Origin: CAISDA01 sp050258555
GTDB taxonomy: Bacteria; Bacteroidota; Ignavibacteria; UBA10030; UBA8401
Assembly (NCBI GenBank): GCA_050258555.1
Contig: JBLMZA010000141.1
Coordinates: 14,551 to 78,550 of the forward strand
DNA: 64,000 bases
Direction: 5' to 3'
Shown: piece after piece, positions 1-8,577 of the stretch
Layout: each line of letters begins with the position of its first letter
Numbering within the stretch: the stretch's first letter is position 1
The notes under the pieces: generated by a model
Seen by the model: the letters and a program-made list of their open reading frames with translations, nothing else
Databases searched by the model: none
What the model was told of the DNA's origin: nothing
Made by a program: the position numbers and the translations under genes

Positions 1-379
1 ATGTGCCGACGCCCGTGACGGTCGAATCATCCGTCACATACGTGACGCGTCTCATCCCGCGTTCATACCAGTTGTTGCCCACCACGCCGTGATAGGCCGG
101 AACCGTGCCGGTATAGATGGAAGCATGGCCGACGGCGGTATAGGTCGGCACGTAATTGTAATGCGTCTCTTCGCACGAAAATCCCTGATTCACCAGGCGG
201 CGGAATCCACCCTCGCCGAACCGGTCCCAGTAGCGGGTCAGATAATCATAGCGCATCTGGTCGACTACGATACCGACGATGAGAGCGGGCCTCGAGTCGC
301 GTCCATCGGGCGCCTTTGCATGAACGGCCGAAGCGGCCAAGACAATGAGAGCAAGAAGAATGAGGAGGAGTTTTTTCAT
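1..379 (-). CDS. PafA-like alkaline phosphatase family protein (C-terminal part off window)
   Basis: Only the first 126 codons are in the window; the gene runs off the left edge. The ATG at 379 opens a signal peptide (MKKLLLILLALIVLAASA), so the product should be periplasmic. The mature part begins with IVGIVVDQMRYDYL and then PTYTAVGHASIYTG. These match the start of PafA-type phosphatases and type I phosphodiesterases of the alkaline phosphatase superfamily, where the Asp binds zinc and the Thr of the TYTAVGH block is the nucleophile. The likely role is phosphate-monoester hydrolysis in the envelope. The family call is firm for the visible part; substrate class cannot be judged without the rest. 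It lies just downstream of the exporter gene on the same strand. Confidence 0.85.
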   Translation of the reverse strand, partial: MKKLLLILLALIVLAASAVHAKAPDGRDSRPALIVGIVVDQMRYDYLTRYWDRFGEGGFRRLVNQGFSCEETHYNYVPTYTAVGHASIYTGTVPAYHGVVGNNWYERGMRRVTYVTDDSTVTGVGT

Positions 380-390
380 GTTCTTTAAAA

Positions 391-711
391 TTAATCAGTG
401 GAGACGAGCTTCAACCCGACGATGCCTGCGACAATCACCAGCATGCAGAGAAGCCGGAGCACTTCGCGCGATTCACCGAAGAGGATCATGCCGAGCACCG
501 CCGTTCCGACGGCGCCGATGCCGGTCCAGATGGCATAGGCCGTACCGATGGGAAGCGTCCGCACGGCAAGCGAGAGAAAATAAAAACTGGCGATCATCGT
601 GATCACGGTATACACGCTCGGACCGACTTTCGTCCAGCCCTGCGTATACTTCAATCCGATCGCCCAGGCGGTTTCGAACAGTCCCGCAATAAACAGATAC
701 ATCCACGCCAT
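391..711 (-). CDS. gdx: SMR-family guanidinium exporter Gdx (SugE)
   Basis: Small multidrug resistance protein of 106 residues with four membrane helices. Glu13 and Trp16 (AGLFETAWAIGLK) sit where Gdx proteins have their proton/substrate-coupling Glu and neighbouring Trp, and the helix-3 block TAYAIWTGIGAVGTA is typical of Gdx/SugE rather than of EmrE. Gdx proteins exchange guanidinium for protons at the inner membrane. I start at the ATG at 711 because a GAAGGGAAG purine run lies about 8 bases upstream; an in-frame ATG at 738 would add nine non-conserved residues. Only 66 bases separate it from the upstream gene, too short for a guanidine riboswitch. Confidence 0.88.
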   Translation of the reverse strand: MAWMYLFIAGLFETAWAIGLKYTQGWTKVGPSVYTVITMIASFYFLSLAVRTLPIGTAYAIWTGIGAVGTAVLGMILFGESREVLRLLCMLVIVAGIVGLKLVSTD

Positions 712-777
712 CGTTGTCTTCCCTTCTTCAAATGACATACATATGCTGCGTTCGCAGGTGACAGATCGCCTGCAGCG

Positions 778-3291
778 CTATTTCATGAGCGTCATGCGGC
801 GCACGTCCGTACCGTGCGAGCCGATGAGCCGGCAGAGATATGCGCCGCTCGGACGGCCTTGCGTATTCCAGATGACGCTGTGTTCCCCGGCTTCAAACAG
901 TCCATCGGCCAGCGTCTCGACCTCCCTGCCCAGCATGTCGTAGATTGTGATCGTAATGCGGTCCGACGTCGGCACCGAGAACCCTATGGTGGTCGAAGGA
1001 TTGAAGGGATTCGGGAAATTGTCATAGAGCCTGAAGGCGCGCGGCGCATTCGAGGCGGGCCTGGCGACGCCTGAGACATTCTGCGATTCGAAGACCGCCT
1101 GCAGCGCCGCATTGGCGTTGATCATGATCGTCGTTTCGGCCGCGGCTGATGTGAAGGCTCCCTCCCACCGCAAGAACCGGCACCCGGCAGCCGGCACGGC
1201 CTTCAGCCTGAGCGGAATGCCGCGGAAGAGAATATGCGCAAAGCCGTCCTTCGAAGCCTCGACGCCGTTCATGAGAACTTTTCCGTAGCGTGCATCGCTC
1301 CGCAGAAGCGTGAGCGTATTCGTGCCGGCGATGCCGAACTTCTGCATGAAGAATGTGCGCGACGTATCGGGACGCAGCGCCGCAAAATCGCGCATGATCT
1401 GCACATTGGCTTCCCATGAGGGTCCGAGCGAAAGCGACTGCGACCAGCGTGCCTTGTGCCGCGGGATTTCCGCGGCGATCGCCGATGCAAGACTGTCGAT
1501 GACCGCAAGTACATGATTCTTCTCGAATGTCGTATTCAGATGGACGGCATACCGCTGTATGAATTCGTTTTTGAATTCCGCATTCTCGAGCAGGCGGCGC
1601 AGAAGCAGCGTGGACCACGGCGGATTTGCACCCGAGGTCGAGACGGTGTTCGTGGCCCATTCAAGCGTGTTCGTGTTGTAGAGTCCCTTTGCGTTGCCTC
1701 CGAATGTGAAGTCGAGATCGTACATCATCCACCGCCACCTGCCCGAGGGCGAGCGCTTCCGCCACAGCTTCATGTTCGATCCGGGCCAGTCGGCATTGGC
1801 CGCATAGATCTGGGCGATGAAGTAATCGATATATTCATCGATATCGATCTGCGCCTTCACGACGTCGTACTTGTCCTGCGCCGCAAGCGAATTGGCATTC
1901 ACATAGTTCATCATGCTCACATACGCCGTGTTGTCTCCGACATTCGCCACAGGCGGATTGCCGATTTGCAGCAGGTCCAGGCTGTCTTCGGGAATGCCGT
2001 AATGGCCGTCGATGTAATGTTCGTTGAGCTTCTCGCCGATGTTGTGTATCCCCCAGTACTCGCCGTTGATGAAGAGGATGGACGGACGGTAATTCTGGTC
2101 GTCCAATTTCATTCCCTGTTCGACGAGCGTCTGCGCCATGCCGTCGCGGAACATCGTCCGCCACCAGTCCTGGCCCGAGCTGCGCAGGATGAATGTGTCG
2201 AATTTTTTGATCGGCATGTCCGGGAAGAGCTGATACTTGAGCCTGTCCATTCCGTACTCGCCGCGGAAGTAGAAGGCCAGCGATTTCTGCGGATAGAGCC
2301 GCGTGCATCCGCCATAGATCTGCACCCCCGCCTTCACCGAAAATGCGGGCTCCAATGTGCCGCGCTCGAAAAATTCGAGATCGACGGGACGCTCCCACTC
2401 CTGGTTCCAGTTGCGTTTGGCGGTGCTGCAATGGCCGGTGATGCCGTTCGTCCCTTCCACATAAATGCCCGACGTGTCGCTGAAGAAATTTTCAGGATCG
2501 GTGATGATGGAAAACACCGGAAGGTCCGTCTTCTCGTTGATGAAATAGATGCCGCTCACGGGATCGCTCGGCGCGTAGCCGTCTCTGAACGCCCGCACCC
2601 GCAGCACGAGTGTCGACGATGCGATGACGGGTTTTCTGTAGAGGGGACTCGTCGGTCCCGGCGTGTGCCCGTCCGTCGTGCAGCGGATCGTGACCGACGA
2701 ATCGGAATGCGTCACGGCGATGCTGACCGTCGAGGGAAAGAATCCGCTGGGGCGCGAGAGCACCGGAGGCGCAAGCTTTTCCAGCACCTGTCCGGGCCGG
2801 TTGGCAGCGCCGGGAGTGGCAGGCGTGCGCAACGACCACGTCCCCGCGCCGTCGGGATAGCGGCCGTAGGAGATGTCGCTCTGCTGCGCGCCGAATGTGA
2901 CGGTATCAGCCGTCTGGCCGTCGGGGGTGAAGAGTCCCACCGCCTCGCCCGACCCGCTCAATTTGAAATTCGCATGCGCGCCCGAGGCCTGGTCGTCGGC
3001 CCAGATGAGCGCGAAGCCTTTTGCGGGAATGACAAGATCGGATGCGATGACGAATTTCCTCGGCGCCGACAAATCGTCCGTGATATACCATCCTTTGATA
3101 TTGACAGAGGCGGTGCCGGCGTTATAAAGTTCGATCCAGTCGGCATATCCGCCGTACTGCGGATCCTTGATCGTAGCCGTGTTGGATGCCATGACTTCGT
3201 TGATCACGATCTGTTGGGCATCGGCGGAGAGAACGAACAGCAGCGTGCAAAGAATGGTGCGGAGGCATGGCATAAGGAAGCGGGTCTTCAT
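778..3291 (-). CDS. CotH-kinase family surface protein with lamin-tail domain and T9SS sorting tail
   Basis: About 837 residues. A signal peptide ends near LSADA, followed by a lamin-tail domain (VINEVMASN at its start), a short beta-sandwich linker, then a CotH-kinase domain. Diagnostic CotH pieces are EYWGIHNIGEKLNEHYID and the metal-binding DLDFTFGG. The C-terminus carries NFPNPFNPSTTIGF and ends RRMTLMK, a type IX secretion sorting domain, so the protein is exported and surface-attached or released. CotH proteins phosphorylate spore-coat or surface proteins in other bacteria; the target here is unknown. I start at ATG 3291 because the upstream ATG-equivalent at 3330 puts 13 polar residues before the signal peptide. 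It is divergent from the GNAT gene. Confidence 0.85.
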   Translation of the reverse strand: MKTRFLMPCLRTILCTLLFVLSADAQQIVINEVMASNTATIKDPQYGGYADWIELYNAGTASVNIKGWYITDDLSAPRKFVIASDLVIPAKGFALIWADDQASGAHANFKLSGSGEAVGLFTPDGQTADTVTFGAQQSDISYGRYPDGAGTWSLRTPATPGAANRPGQVLEKLAPPVLSRPSGFFPSTVSIAVTHSDSSVTIRCTTDGHTPGPTSPLYRKPVIASSTLVLRVRAFRDGYAPSDPVSGIYFINEKTDLPVFSIITDPENFFSDTSGIYVEGTNGITGHCSTAKRNWNQEWERPVDLEFFERGTLEPAFSVKAGVQIYGGCTRLYPQKSLAFYFRGEYGMDRLKYQLFPDMPIKKFDTFILRSSGQDWWRTMFRDGMAQTLVEQGMKLDDQNYRPSILFINGEYWGIHNIGEKLNEHYIDGHYGIPEDSLDLLQIGNPPVANVGDNTAYVSMMNYVNANSLAAQDKYDVVKAQIDIDEYIDYFIAQIYAANADWPGSNMKLWRKRSPSGRWRWMMYDLDFTFGGNAKGLYNTNTLEWATNTVSTSGANPPWSTLLLRRLLENAEFKNEFIQRYAVHLNTTFEKNHVLAVIDSLASAIAAEIPRHKARWSQSLSLGPSWEANVQIMRDFAALRPDTSRTFFMQKFGIAGTNTLTLLRSDARYGKVLMNGVEASKDGFAHILFRGIPLRLKAVPAAGCRFLRWEGAFTSAAAETTIMINANAALQAVFESQNVSGVARPASNAPRAFRLYDNFPNPFNPSTTIGFSVPTSDRITITIYDMLGREVETLADGLFEAGEHSVIWNTQGRPSGAYLCRLIGSHGTDVRRMTLMK

Positions 3292-3529
3292 GAAGTTGTC
3301 CGAATATGAATATGAACGCGTATGCTGCAAAAGATACGAAATTTTTCCCGGAATTCCCCCGGCAATCTGCGGAAGCGGGCGCGGATTTTTTCACGATGCC
3401 CTTTCCCGGCCTCTCCAAAAAAGAGATTGGATTTTCTGAAGTGAAATACTTACATTTTTCCATCCAGTCCGGCGCGGCGCTCTCCGGCCGCGCTCCTTTT
3501 TTCCCCTCCATCATCCGGACCAGTTGCCT

Positions 3530-4108
3530 ATGATCACGCTTCGTCCGTATACCGAGTCCGATTTCTATCGGACGCTCGCCTGGATCGATTCCTATGAGAT
3601 GCTCGTTCAATGGGCGGGCCCCGTGCAGTTTTCCTATCCCCTCACCATCGAACAGCTCCGGCATTATTCTGCCGACATCGCCGCGGTCCAGTCGGTGCGC
3701 CGGATCTTCGCCGCCGTCGATGAACACGGCTGCGTCTGCGGGCAGATCGAACTGGGCGCGCTCGACTTTGTAAACGAGACGGCGACCGTCTGCCGCGTGC
3801 TGGTTTCTCCCGAAGCCCGGGGCAAAGGGTTCTGCCTCGCGATGATGCGCGCCATTCTCTCCTACGGATTCGAAGCGATGCGCTTCCGGCGCATCGACCT
3901 GCGCGTCTACAGCTTCAACACGGCCGCGATCCGCTGCTACGAGAAGGCGGGATTCGTGAAGGAAGGCGTGCTGCGGCAGTCGGTCAAGATGGGCGACGGC
4001 TATTGGGACACCGTACTCATGGGCATGCTGCGCGAGGAATGGGATCCGGCAAAGATGGGATGCACCTCGTGCTATCCACAGGAAGACGATATTCATCACA
4101 GGCCATGA
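3530..4108 (+). CDS. GNAT-family N-acetyltransferase
   Basis: A 192-residue acetyltransferase of the RimJ/RimL-like type. It shows ITLRPYTESDF at the N-terminus, the acetyl-CoA pyrophosphate loop VSPEARGKGFCLAMM in mid-protein, and the closing NTAAIRCYEKAGFVKEGVLR motif near the C-terminus, all in the usual order. The ATG at 3530 is preferred to a TTG two codons earlier. Its last codons overlap the start of the next gene as ATGA (4105-4108), so the two are probably translated together. The acceptor molecule cannot be read from the sequence. Confidence 0.88.
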   Translation: MITLRPYTESDFYRTLAWIDSYEMLVQWAGPVQFSYPLTIEQLRHYSADIAAVQSVRRIFAAVDEHGCVCGQIELGALDFVNETATVCRVLVSPEARGKGFCLAMMRAILSYGFEAMRFRRIDLRVYSFNTAAIRCYEKAGFVKEGVLRQSVKMGDGYWDTVLMGMLREEWDPAKMGCTSCYPQEDDIHHRP

Positions 4109-5247
4109 CACACACACAACCTTTGCGCATCATCACGATGATCATCCCCCTTGCCGCGATGCTTGTCTCCTCATGCTCGCAGCCTCCCATCAGTGCCGGA
4201 CATGATGCCGATATCGATCCGCTCTTTGCCGCCTACGACGGCGACGATATGCCCGGAGCAAGCGTGCTTGTGCTCAGCAACGGCATGCCGGTCTTTCAGA
4301 AAACATACGGCTCGGCGGTCATCGAAGAACATGTGAAGATAACCCCGCAGACGAATTTCCGACTCGCCTCGATGACCAAGCAGTTCACGGCGATGTGCAT
4401 CATGATGCTGAAGGAGGAAGGGCGGCTTTCGTACGGGGACCGCGTGACGAAGTTCCTCCCCGGAATTCCCTCGTATTGCAGTACGATGACGGTGAAGCAG
4501 CTGCTCACGCACACATCCGGACTGCCCGACTACGAGAGCCTCATTCCTGATACGCAGACGGTGCAGGTGAAGGATGCCGACATTCCGGCGCTCTTACACA
4601 AGGCGGATTCGACGCTCTTTCCTCCCGGCACAAAATATTCATACAGCAATACGGGATATGCGCTTCTGGCGCTGATCGTGGAAAAAATCTCGGGGGCACC
4701 GTTTCGCGAATTTCTCGAGCGACGCATCTTCGCGCCGCTCGAGATGAGGACGACCATCGCCTTTGAAGACGGCATCAACACGGTTGAAGAGCGCGCCTAC
4801 GGCTACTCGCGCACGCCCCTGAGCGCCGCCTCGGGCGGCAACGCTGACGCGCGCTTCGTGCGCGATGACCAGAGCGTGACAAGCGCCGTTCTGGGCGACG
4901 GCGGCATTTATTCGAATGTCATGGATCTTGCGAAATGGGATGCCGCGCTGTATTCAGACCGGCTCGTCTCGCGCGCATCGCTCGAGGAAGCGTTCGCCGA
5001 TGCCGCACTCTCCGACGGCACGACGATCGATTACGGATACGGATGGCATAAGGAAACATTCCTGGACATCCGGCATCCCTATCACGACGGAAGCACGCGC
5101 GGATTCAGAAATACGATCCTTCGCTTCCCTTCCGAACGGCTGACGGTAATGATCCTGACGAATAGAAACGAGGGAGACCCGAGGTCGATCGCGAAGAAAA
5201 TTGCCGCGATCTTTTTGAAGAAATCCGATGCTTTCGACGCCCGATAG
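4105..5247 (+). CDS. Lipoprotein serine hydrolase of the class C beta-lactamase/PBP fold
   Basis: About 380 residues. The N-terminus is a lipoprotein signal with lipobox LVSSC, so it is likely membrane-anchored on the periplasmic side. The catalytic motifs of the family are present: SMTK in LASMTKQF (nucleophile Ser and Lys), YSN in YSYSNTGYALL, and HDGSTRG as the KTG-box equivalent. Such proteins act as esterases, D-aminopeptidases or peptidoglycan-related hydrolases more often than as true beta-lactamases. The ATG at 4105 overlaps the stop codon of the acetyltransferase; a longer frame from 4003 lies inside that gene and is rejected. Confidence 0.88.
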   Translation: MTHTQPLRIITMIIPLAAMLVSSCSQPPISAGHDADIDPLFAAYDGDDMPGASVLVLSNGMPVFQKTYGSAVIEEHVKITPQTNFRLASMTKQFTAMCIMMLKEEGRLSYGDRVTKFLPGIPSYCSTMTVKQLLTHTSGLPDYESLIPDTQTVQVKDADIPALLHKADSTLFPPGTKYSYSNTGYALLALIVEKISGAPFREFLERRIFAPLEMRTTIAFEDGINTVEERAYGYSRTPLSAASGGNADARFVRDDQSVTSAVLGDGGIYSNVMDLAKWDAALYSDRLVSRASLEEAFADAALSDGTTIDYGYGWHKETFLDIRHPYHDGSTRGFRNTILRFPSERLTVMILTNRNEGDPRSIAKKIAAIFLKKSDAFDAR

Positions 5248-5266
5248 GGCATCGCAGATATTTGAT

Positions 5267-7816
5267 TCAAAATTCCGCGCTCAGTCCTATCCGCACCCGC
5301 CGCGGGTCGTAATATGCCGAGGGATCTCCCAACTCTCCGCCGATCCTTCCGTTGGAATCGACCCAGAGCACATTCCTCTTGTTGAAAATATTGCGGATAT
5401 CCACGGAGATCGACAGCGCCGAACGGCGCTCGACACCAAGCTCGATCCGCTTGACAAGCTTCACATTCACGAAGGCTCCCGCATCCATGCGCTGGTTGTT
5501 GGGAACAAACAATGCCGCAGGATTGGCCGGCGTGAAACCGTCGCGCGTCGGGAAATACGTATAGGGACGGCCCGTGTTGAACGACGCCGTCGCATTCATG
5601 CGCACATTCCACGGCAGCCGGGCGGTGATATCCGCCTTGAACGTATGCCGCTGGTCCCAGCTCAGCGGATACGGCTGGGCGTAGATCGGAAATCCCCACT
5701 GAAGATAATTCAGCGTCTGATCGATGTAATTGCTCGTGCCTTCGGTGATCATGTACGTGTATGAAACGCTTCCCGTCACCGCCTCATCTCCTTCACTGCT
5801 CAGCACGGCTTCGAATCCCGTAATGTCGGCCAGCGCCCCGTTCACATACGAGGCGAATCCGTAATCACCCGCCGTCTTGCTGTCGGCCGGCACCAGCGTC
5901 TTGGTGTCCAATTGATTGCGGACGGTTTTCTTGAAATATGCGCCGGAGGCGACAAGACTCCTGCCGAGCGACTGCTTGAAGCCGACTTCCCATGCGATCG
6001 TCTTTTCGGGCTCGAGATCGGGATTGCCGGCAGACAGCGGCACGGTGCCGAGTTTGATCTGCGCCGGCGTGAGCCCCGAATAGAGATAATCGAACAGCGG
6101 ATTCTGGTAGTAGAAGCCGAAGTTCAGATACACCATATTGGTCGGCGTGAGCGGCATCGTGACGGCAAAGCGCGGACTCAATTGCGACTTGAACGATGCG
6201 CGCTTCGTGCCGGTCTGCACGGCGGTCACGCGGACGGGATCGGCGCCCGACATCTCGAACCGGTAGACCGGATACGTGACGGCGGGATCGAGAAAATCCC
6301 AGCGCAGTCCGAGTTCCAGCGTCGATCCGTCGCTCGTGAATTCGATCTTGTCCTGCACATACGCGCTTCCCGAAAGCGGATGATAAGTGTAATCGTTGTG
6401 ATAGGACAGCAGCGGCTCGGTCTCGAGCGGCTTGCCGTAAAACGAGAACTGCGGCTCGAACCGTTCGAGCAGCGACGCGATGCTGTGACGGTTGAGCTGG
6501 AATCCGGCGTTGAACGTGTGGAGCCTTCCGATGAGCGAGGAGAAATCGCCCTTGAGCGTCGTCACGTGCTGCCGGTGGTCGGCATGATGGAAGCGGCTTC
6601 CGCTTGTGACAAACCGGTAGAAGAAATCGTATTGCCACGGACGGAGCGTATCGGCGCTGTAGGCTTCGCCGATGCGCGCGCCGACGAAGAAATGGGAAAG
6701 GCTCGCCGTGAAGAATGCGTTGCCCGAAAGCGTCTGCGACCAGACCGCCGCGGCGCGGTACGACGTGCGCGAGCGCTTGGGAAGCCCTGCAAGATCGTAG
6801 CGCCAGCTGTATTCATAGTCGCGCCATGCATGGAGCGAATACATACCCTGCAGGCTCAATCGTGATGCGGGCGTCATCACGTAATCAAGCTTCGAGAGTC
6901 CCGAGAATTCCGTCGAGACGGGAGAATCGAACGCTTTCTCGAAATCCTGCCACCAGCGCGTATCGGTGAATGTGACGGTGTTGGCGCTCGAATAAAAGAG
7001 CCGGTCCGCGATCAACGGCCCCGAGGCTGCCAGTTCGATTTCCTTCCAACGGTCCGTCTGGCGGTTCGATGTGGAAGGCATCAGATTGTCCGTTTCAAGG
7101 CGCGCCAGTATCTGGTGTTCGTTCGATCCGCCGCGCGTGATGATGTTGACGACGCCCGACATCGCATTGCCGTACTGCGCGGAGAAGCCGCCGATATACA
7201 TCGTCATCGTCCCGATCGCGCTCTTGGGAAGCGTCGTGCCCGCGCTGCCGGTAAAGACATCCTGCACCGGCAGGCCGTCCACCAGATAGAAGACTTCATT
7301 GGTCTTCCCTCCGCGCACATGGCCGTCGAACGTCGTGCCTGGCTGGAGCACGAGCACGTCCTCGAATGTCGAGACCGGCAGCGCATTGAACTTTCCGGAC
7401 GACACGGAATAGGCGGCAGAGGCGAGATCCTTCCGGATGAGGGGCATTTCAGCCGTGACTTCGACCGGCTTCATTTCCACGGCGGACGGCTCCATGCGCA
7501 CATCAAGATGCGTGCGGAGATCGATCTGCACATTCACATGCTTCATGATGACGGTCTTGTATCCCACGGCGCTGAAGCGGAGATCGTACGTGCCCGCGCG
7601 CACATTGGGGAAGCGGAAAAAACCTTCGGCATCGGTGAGCGTGCCGACAGTGGTTCCGGCAATCGATACGCTGATGCCGACCAGCGTCCTTCCTTCTGCG
7701 GCATCGGTGACCGTACCCTCGATGCTTCCTGAAACGCCGGCATGACACACGCGTGCAGCCGCAAGCACGCCAAGCAGCAGGAAGAAGATCGCACGATGTG
7801 AGGCGTTCGTTTTCAT
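5267..7816 (-). CDS. TonB-dependent outer-membrane receptor with carboxypeptidase-like regulatory domain
   Basis: 849 residues. After a signal peptide comes a carboxypeptidase-regulatory-like beta-sandwich (SIEGTVTDAAEGRTLVG, about residues 30-115), then a TonB plug (VLVLQPGT, VDGLPVQDVFTG) and a 22-strand-type barrel ending in the aromatic terminus RIGLSAEF. This architecture is typical of Bacteroidota-type receptors that import large substrates. No SusD partner is adjacent; instead the gene is translationally coupled (ATGA at 7813-7816) to an upstream lipoprotein. The substrate is unknown. Its 3' end converges with the serine hydrolase gene with only 19 bases between them. Confidence 0.92.
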   Translation of the reverse strand: MKTNASHRAIFFLLLGVLAAARVCHAGVSGSIEGTVTDAAEGRTLVGISVSIAGTTVGTLTDAEGFFRFPNVRAGTYDLRFSAVGYKTVIMKHVNVQIDLRTHLDVRMEPSAVEMKPVEVTAEMPLIRKDLASAAYSVSSGKFNALPVSTFEDVLVLQPGTTFDGHVRGGKTNEVFYLVDGLPVQDVFTGSAGTTLPKSAIGTMTMYIGGFSAQYGNAMSGVVNIITRGGSNEHQILARLETDNLMPSTSNRQTDRWKEIELAASGPLIADRLFYSSANTVTFTDTRWWQDFEKAFDSPVSTEFSGLSKLDYVMTPASRLSLQGMYSLHAWRDYEYSWRYDLAGLPKRSRTSYRAAAVWSQTLSGNAFFTASLSHFFVGARIGEAYSADTLRPWQYDFFYRFVTSGSRFHHADHRQHVTTLKGDFSSLIGRLHTFNAGFQLNRHSIASLLERFEPQFSFYGKPLETEPLLSYHNDYTYHPLSGSAYVQDKIEFTSDGSTLELGLRWDFLDPAVTYPVYRFEMSGADPVRVTAVQTGTKRASFKSQLSPRFAVTMPLTPTNMVYLNFGFYYQNPLFDYLYSGLTPAQIKLGTVPLSAGNPDLEPEKTIAWEVGFKQSLGRSLVASGAYFKKTVRNQLDTKTLVPADSKTAGDYGFASYVNGALADITGFEAVLSSEGDEAVTGSVSYTYMITEGTSNYIDQTLNYLQWGFPIYAQPYPLSWDQRHTFKADITARLPWNVRMNATASFNTGRPYTYFPTRDGFTPANPAALFVPNNQRMDAGAFVNVKLVKRIELGVERRSALSISVDIRNIFNKRNVLWVDSNGRIGGELGDPSAYYDPRRVRIGLSAEF

Positions 7817-8451
7817 CTGGATGTCCCCCGCGGCCGGACAAAACTCTGTTTGAAGACCAGGGGCAGCGGATAGAATAACGGCAGCCGTTCGTACAGATGC
7901 AGCACGGCCGTGGCGATGATCGTGATTTCCTCCGTCCGCACAAGATCCGGATTCCTGGGATCGGGCTTGTAGGTCAGGCCCTCCTTTGCATCCGTGGAAT
8001 CATCCGCCAGCAGATTCCATCGGAACTGGAATGGGGCGGATCCGTTCTCGGGGATCGTGAGCACCTTCGTGTAGGGATTCAGGTCGGAGCGTGACGTGAC
8101 CATCTGCCCGGTCGCAGGATCGAAAAACATTTTTTTGAAATCCGCCGCAGTGATCGGGAATGTCTTCACGAACTCCGGCTTCTCTTTGATCTGTATCGTG
8201 AGCGTTCCGGAAATGTCCGTCGTATCGGAAAACATCTCGGAATACACATTGCGCGCATAGACGGTGAAATAGATGCTTTCCTCGACCCGGGAGGTATAAT
8301 AGGCGCTTGTGACTGATACATTCAGATAATCATGAGGATTGTCGCGAGGAGGCAGCGATTCGTCGCAGGAGGAGACCAGCACAAGGCACAGCACGGCGCC
8401 GATGAATGCCGCGATGGATGGAATCGGTATGTGCGCGGGAATGCGGGCCAC
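7813..8451 (-). CDS. Uncharacterised lipoprotein coupled to the TonB receptor
   Basis: I do not recognise a family. Starting from GTG at 8451 the product is 212 residues and opens with MARIPAHIPIPSIAAF, a hydrophobic stretch and lipobox LVSSC, an excellent lipoprotein signal. A TTG at 8520 would also be in frame, but it falls on the -35 element of a candidate promoter (8492-8520) and would bury the signal peptide behind 23 extra residues. The mature part is beta-rich (SIYFTVYARNVY, LTIQIKEKP) and may be a small immunoglobulin-like domain. It overlaps the receptor start by four bases, so a surface or periplasmic accessory role for that receptor is likely. Confidence 0.75.
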   Translation of the reverse strand: MARIPAHIPIPSIAAFIGAVLCLVLVSSCDESLPPRDNPHDYLNVSVTSAYYTSRVEESIYFTVYARNVYSEMFSDTTDISGTLTIQIKEKPEFVKTFPITAADFKKMFFDPATGQMVTSRSDLNPYTKVLTIPENGSAPFQFRWNLLADDSTDAKEGLTYKPDPRNPDLVRTEEITIIATAVLHLYERLPLFYPLPLVFKQSFVRPRGTSR

Positions 8452-8491
8452 TGTCTGAACGGTCCATGCGTAGTGGTGAATGAGTGGATAT

Positions 8492-8520
8492 AGTATGATG
8501 ATTTGGCGGAAGAAATTCAA
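8492..8520 (-). promoter_or_regulatory. Candidate sigma-70-type promoter for the lipoprotein/TonB-receptor pair
   Basis: On the minus strand TTGAAT (8515-8520) and CATACT (8492-8497) are separated by exactly 17 bases. Each hexamer matches the consensus at four of six positions. It lies 41 bases upstream of the preferred GTG start at 8451. Seen in sequence only; activity is inferred. Confidence 0.4.
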
Positions 8521-8577
8521 GTTTTCCGCGCATCTTTTTTCCCCGCTTTTTTCCGCACATCGTTTGCCCGCACCCGT

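Noticed and set aside
712..777. Guanidine riboswitch before the Gdx-type exporter
   Set aside because: Only 66 bases separate the exporter from the upstream gene and I see none of the conserved guanidine-I core.
1456..3309. A 617-codon open frame antisense to the CotH-like gene, and similar long frames opposite asnB (9028-10587), the symporter (37337-38539) and the first amidohydrolase half (38458-40098)
   Set aside because: These arise from the GC-rich codon use of the true genes. Their translations are rich in Arg, His and Asp, show no domain, and conflict with strong family matches on the other strand.
4003..4104. Upstream extension of the serine hydrolase into the acetyltransferase gene
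   Set aside because: It would hide a clear lipoprotein signal behind 34 residues read in another frame of the preceding gene.
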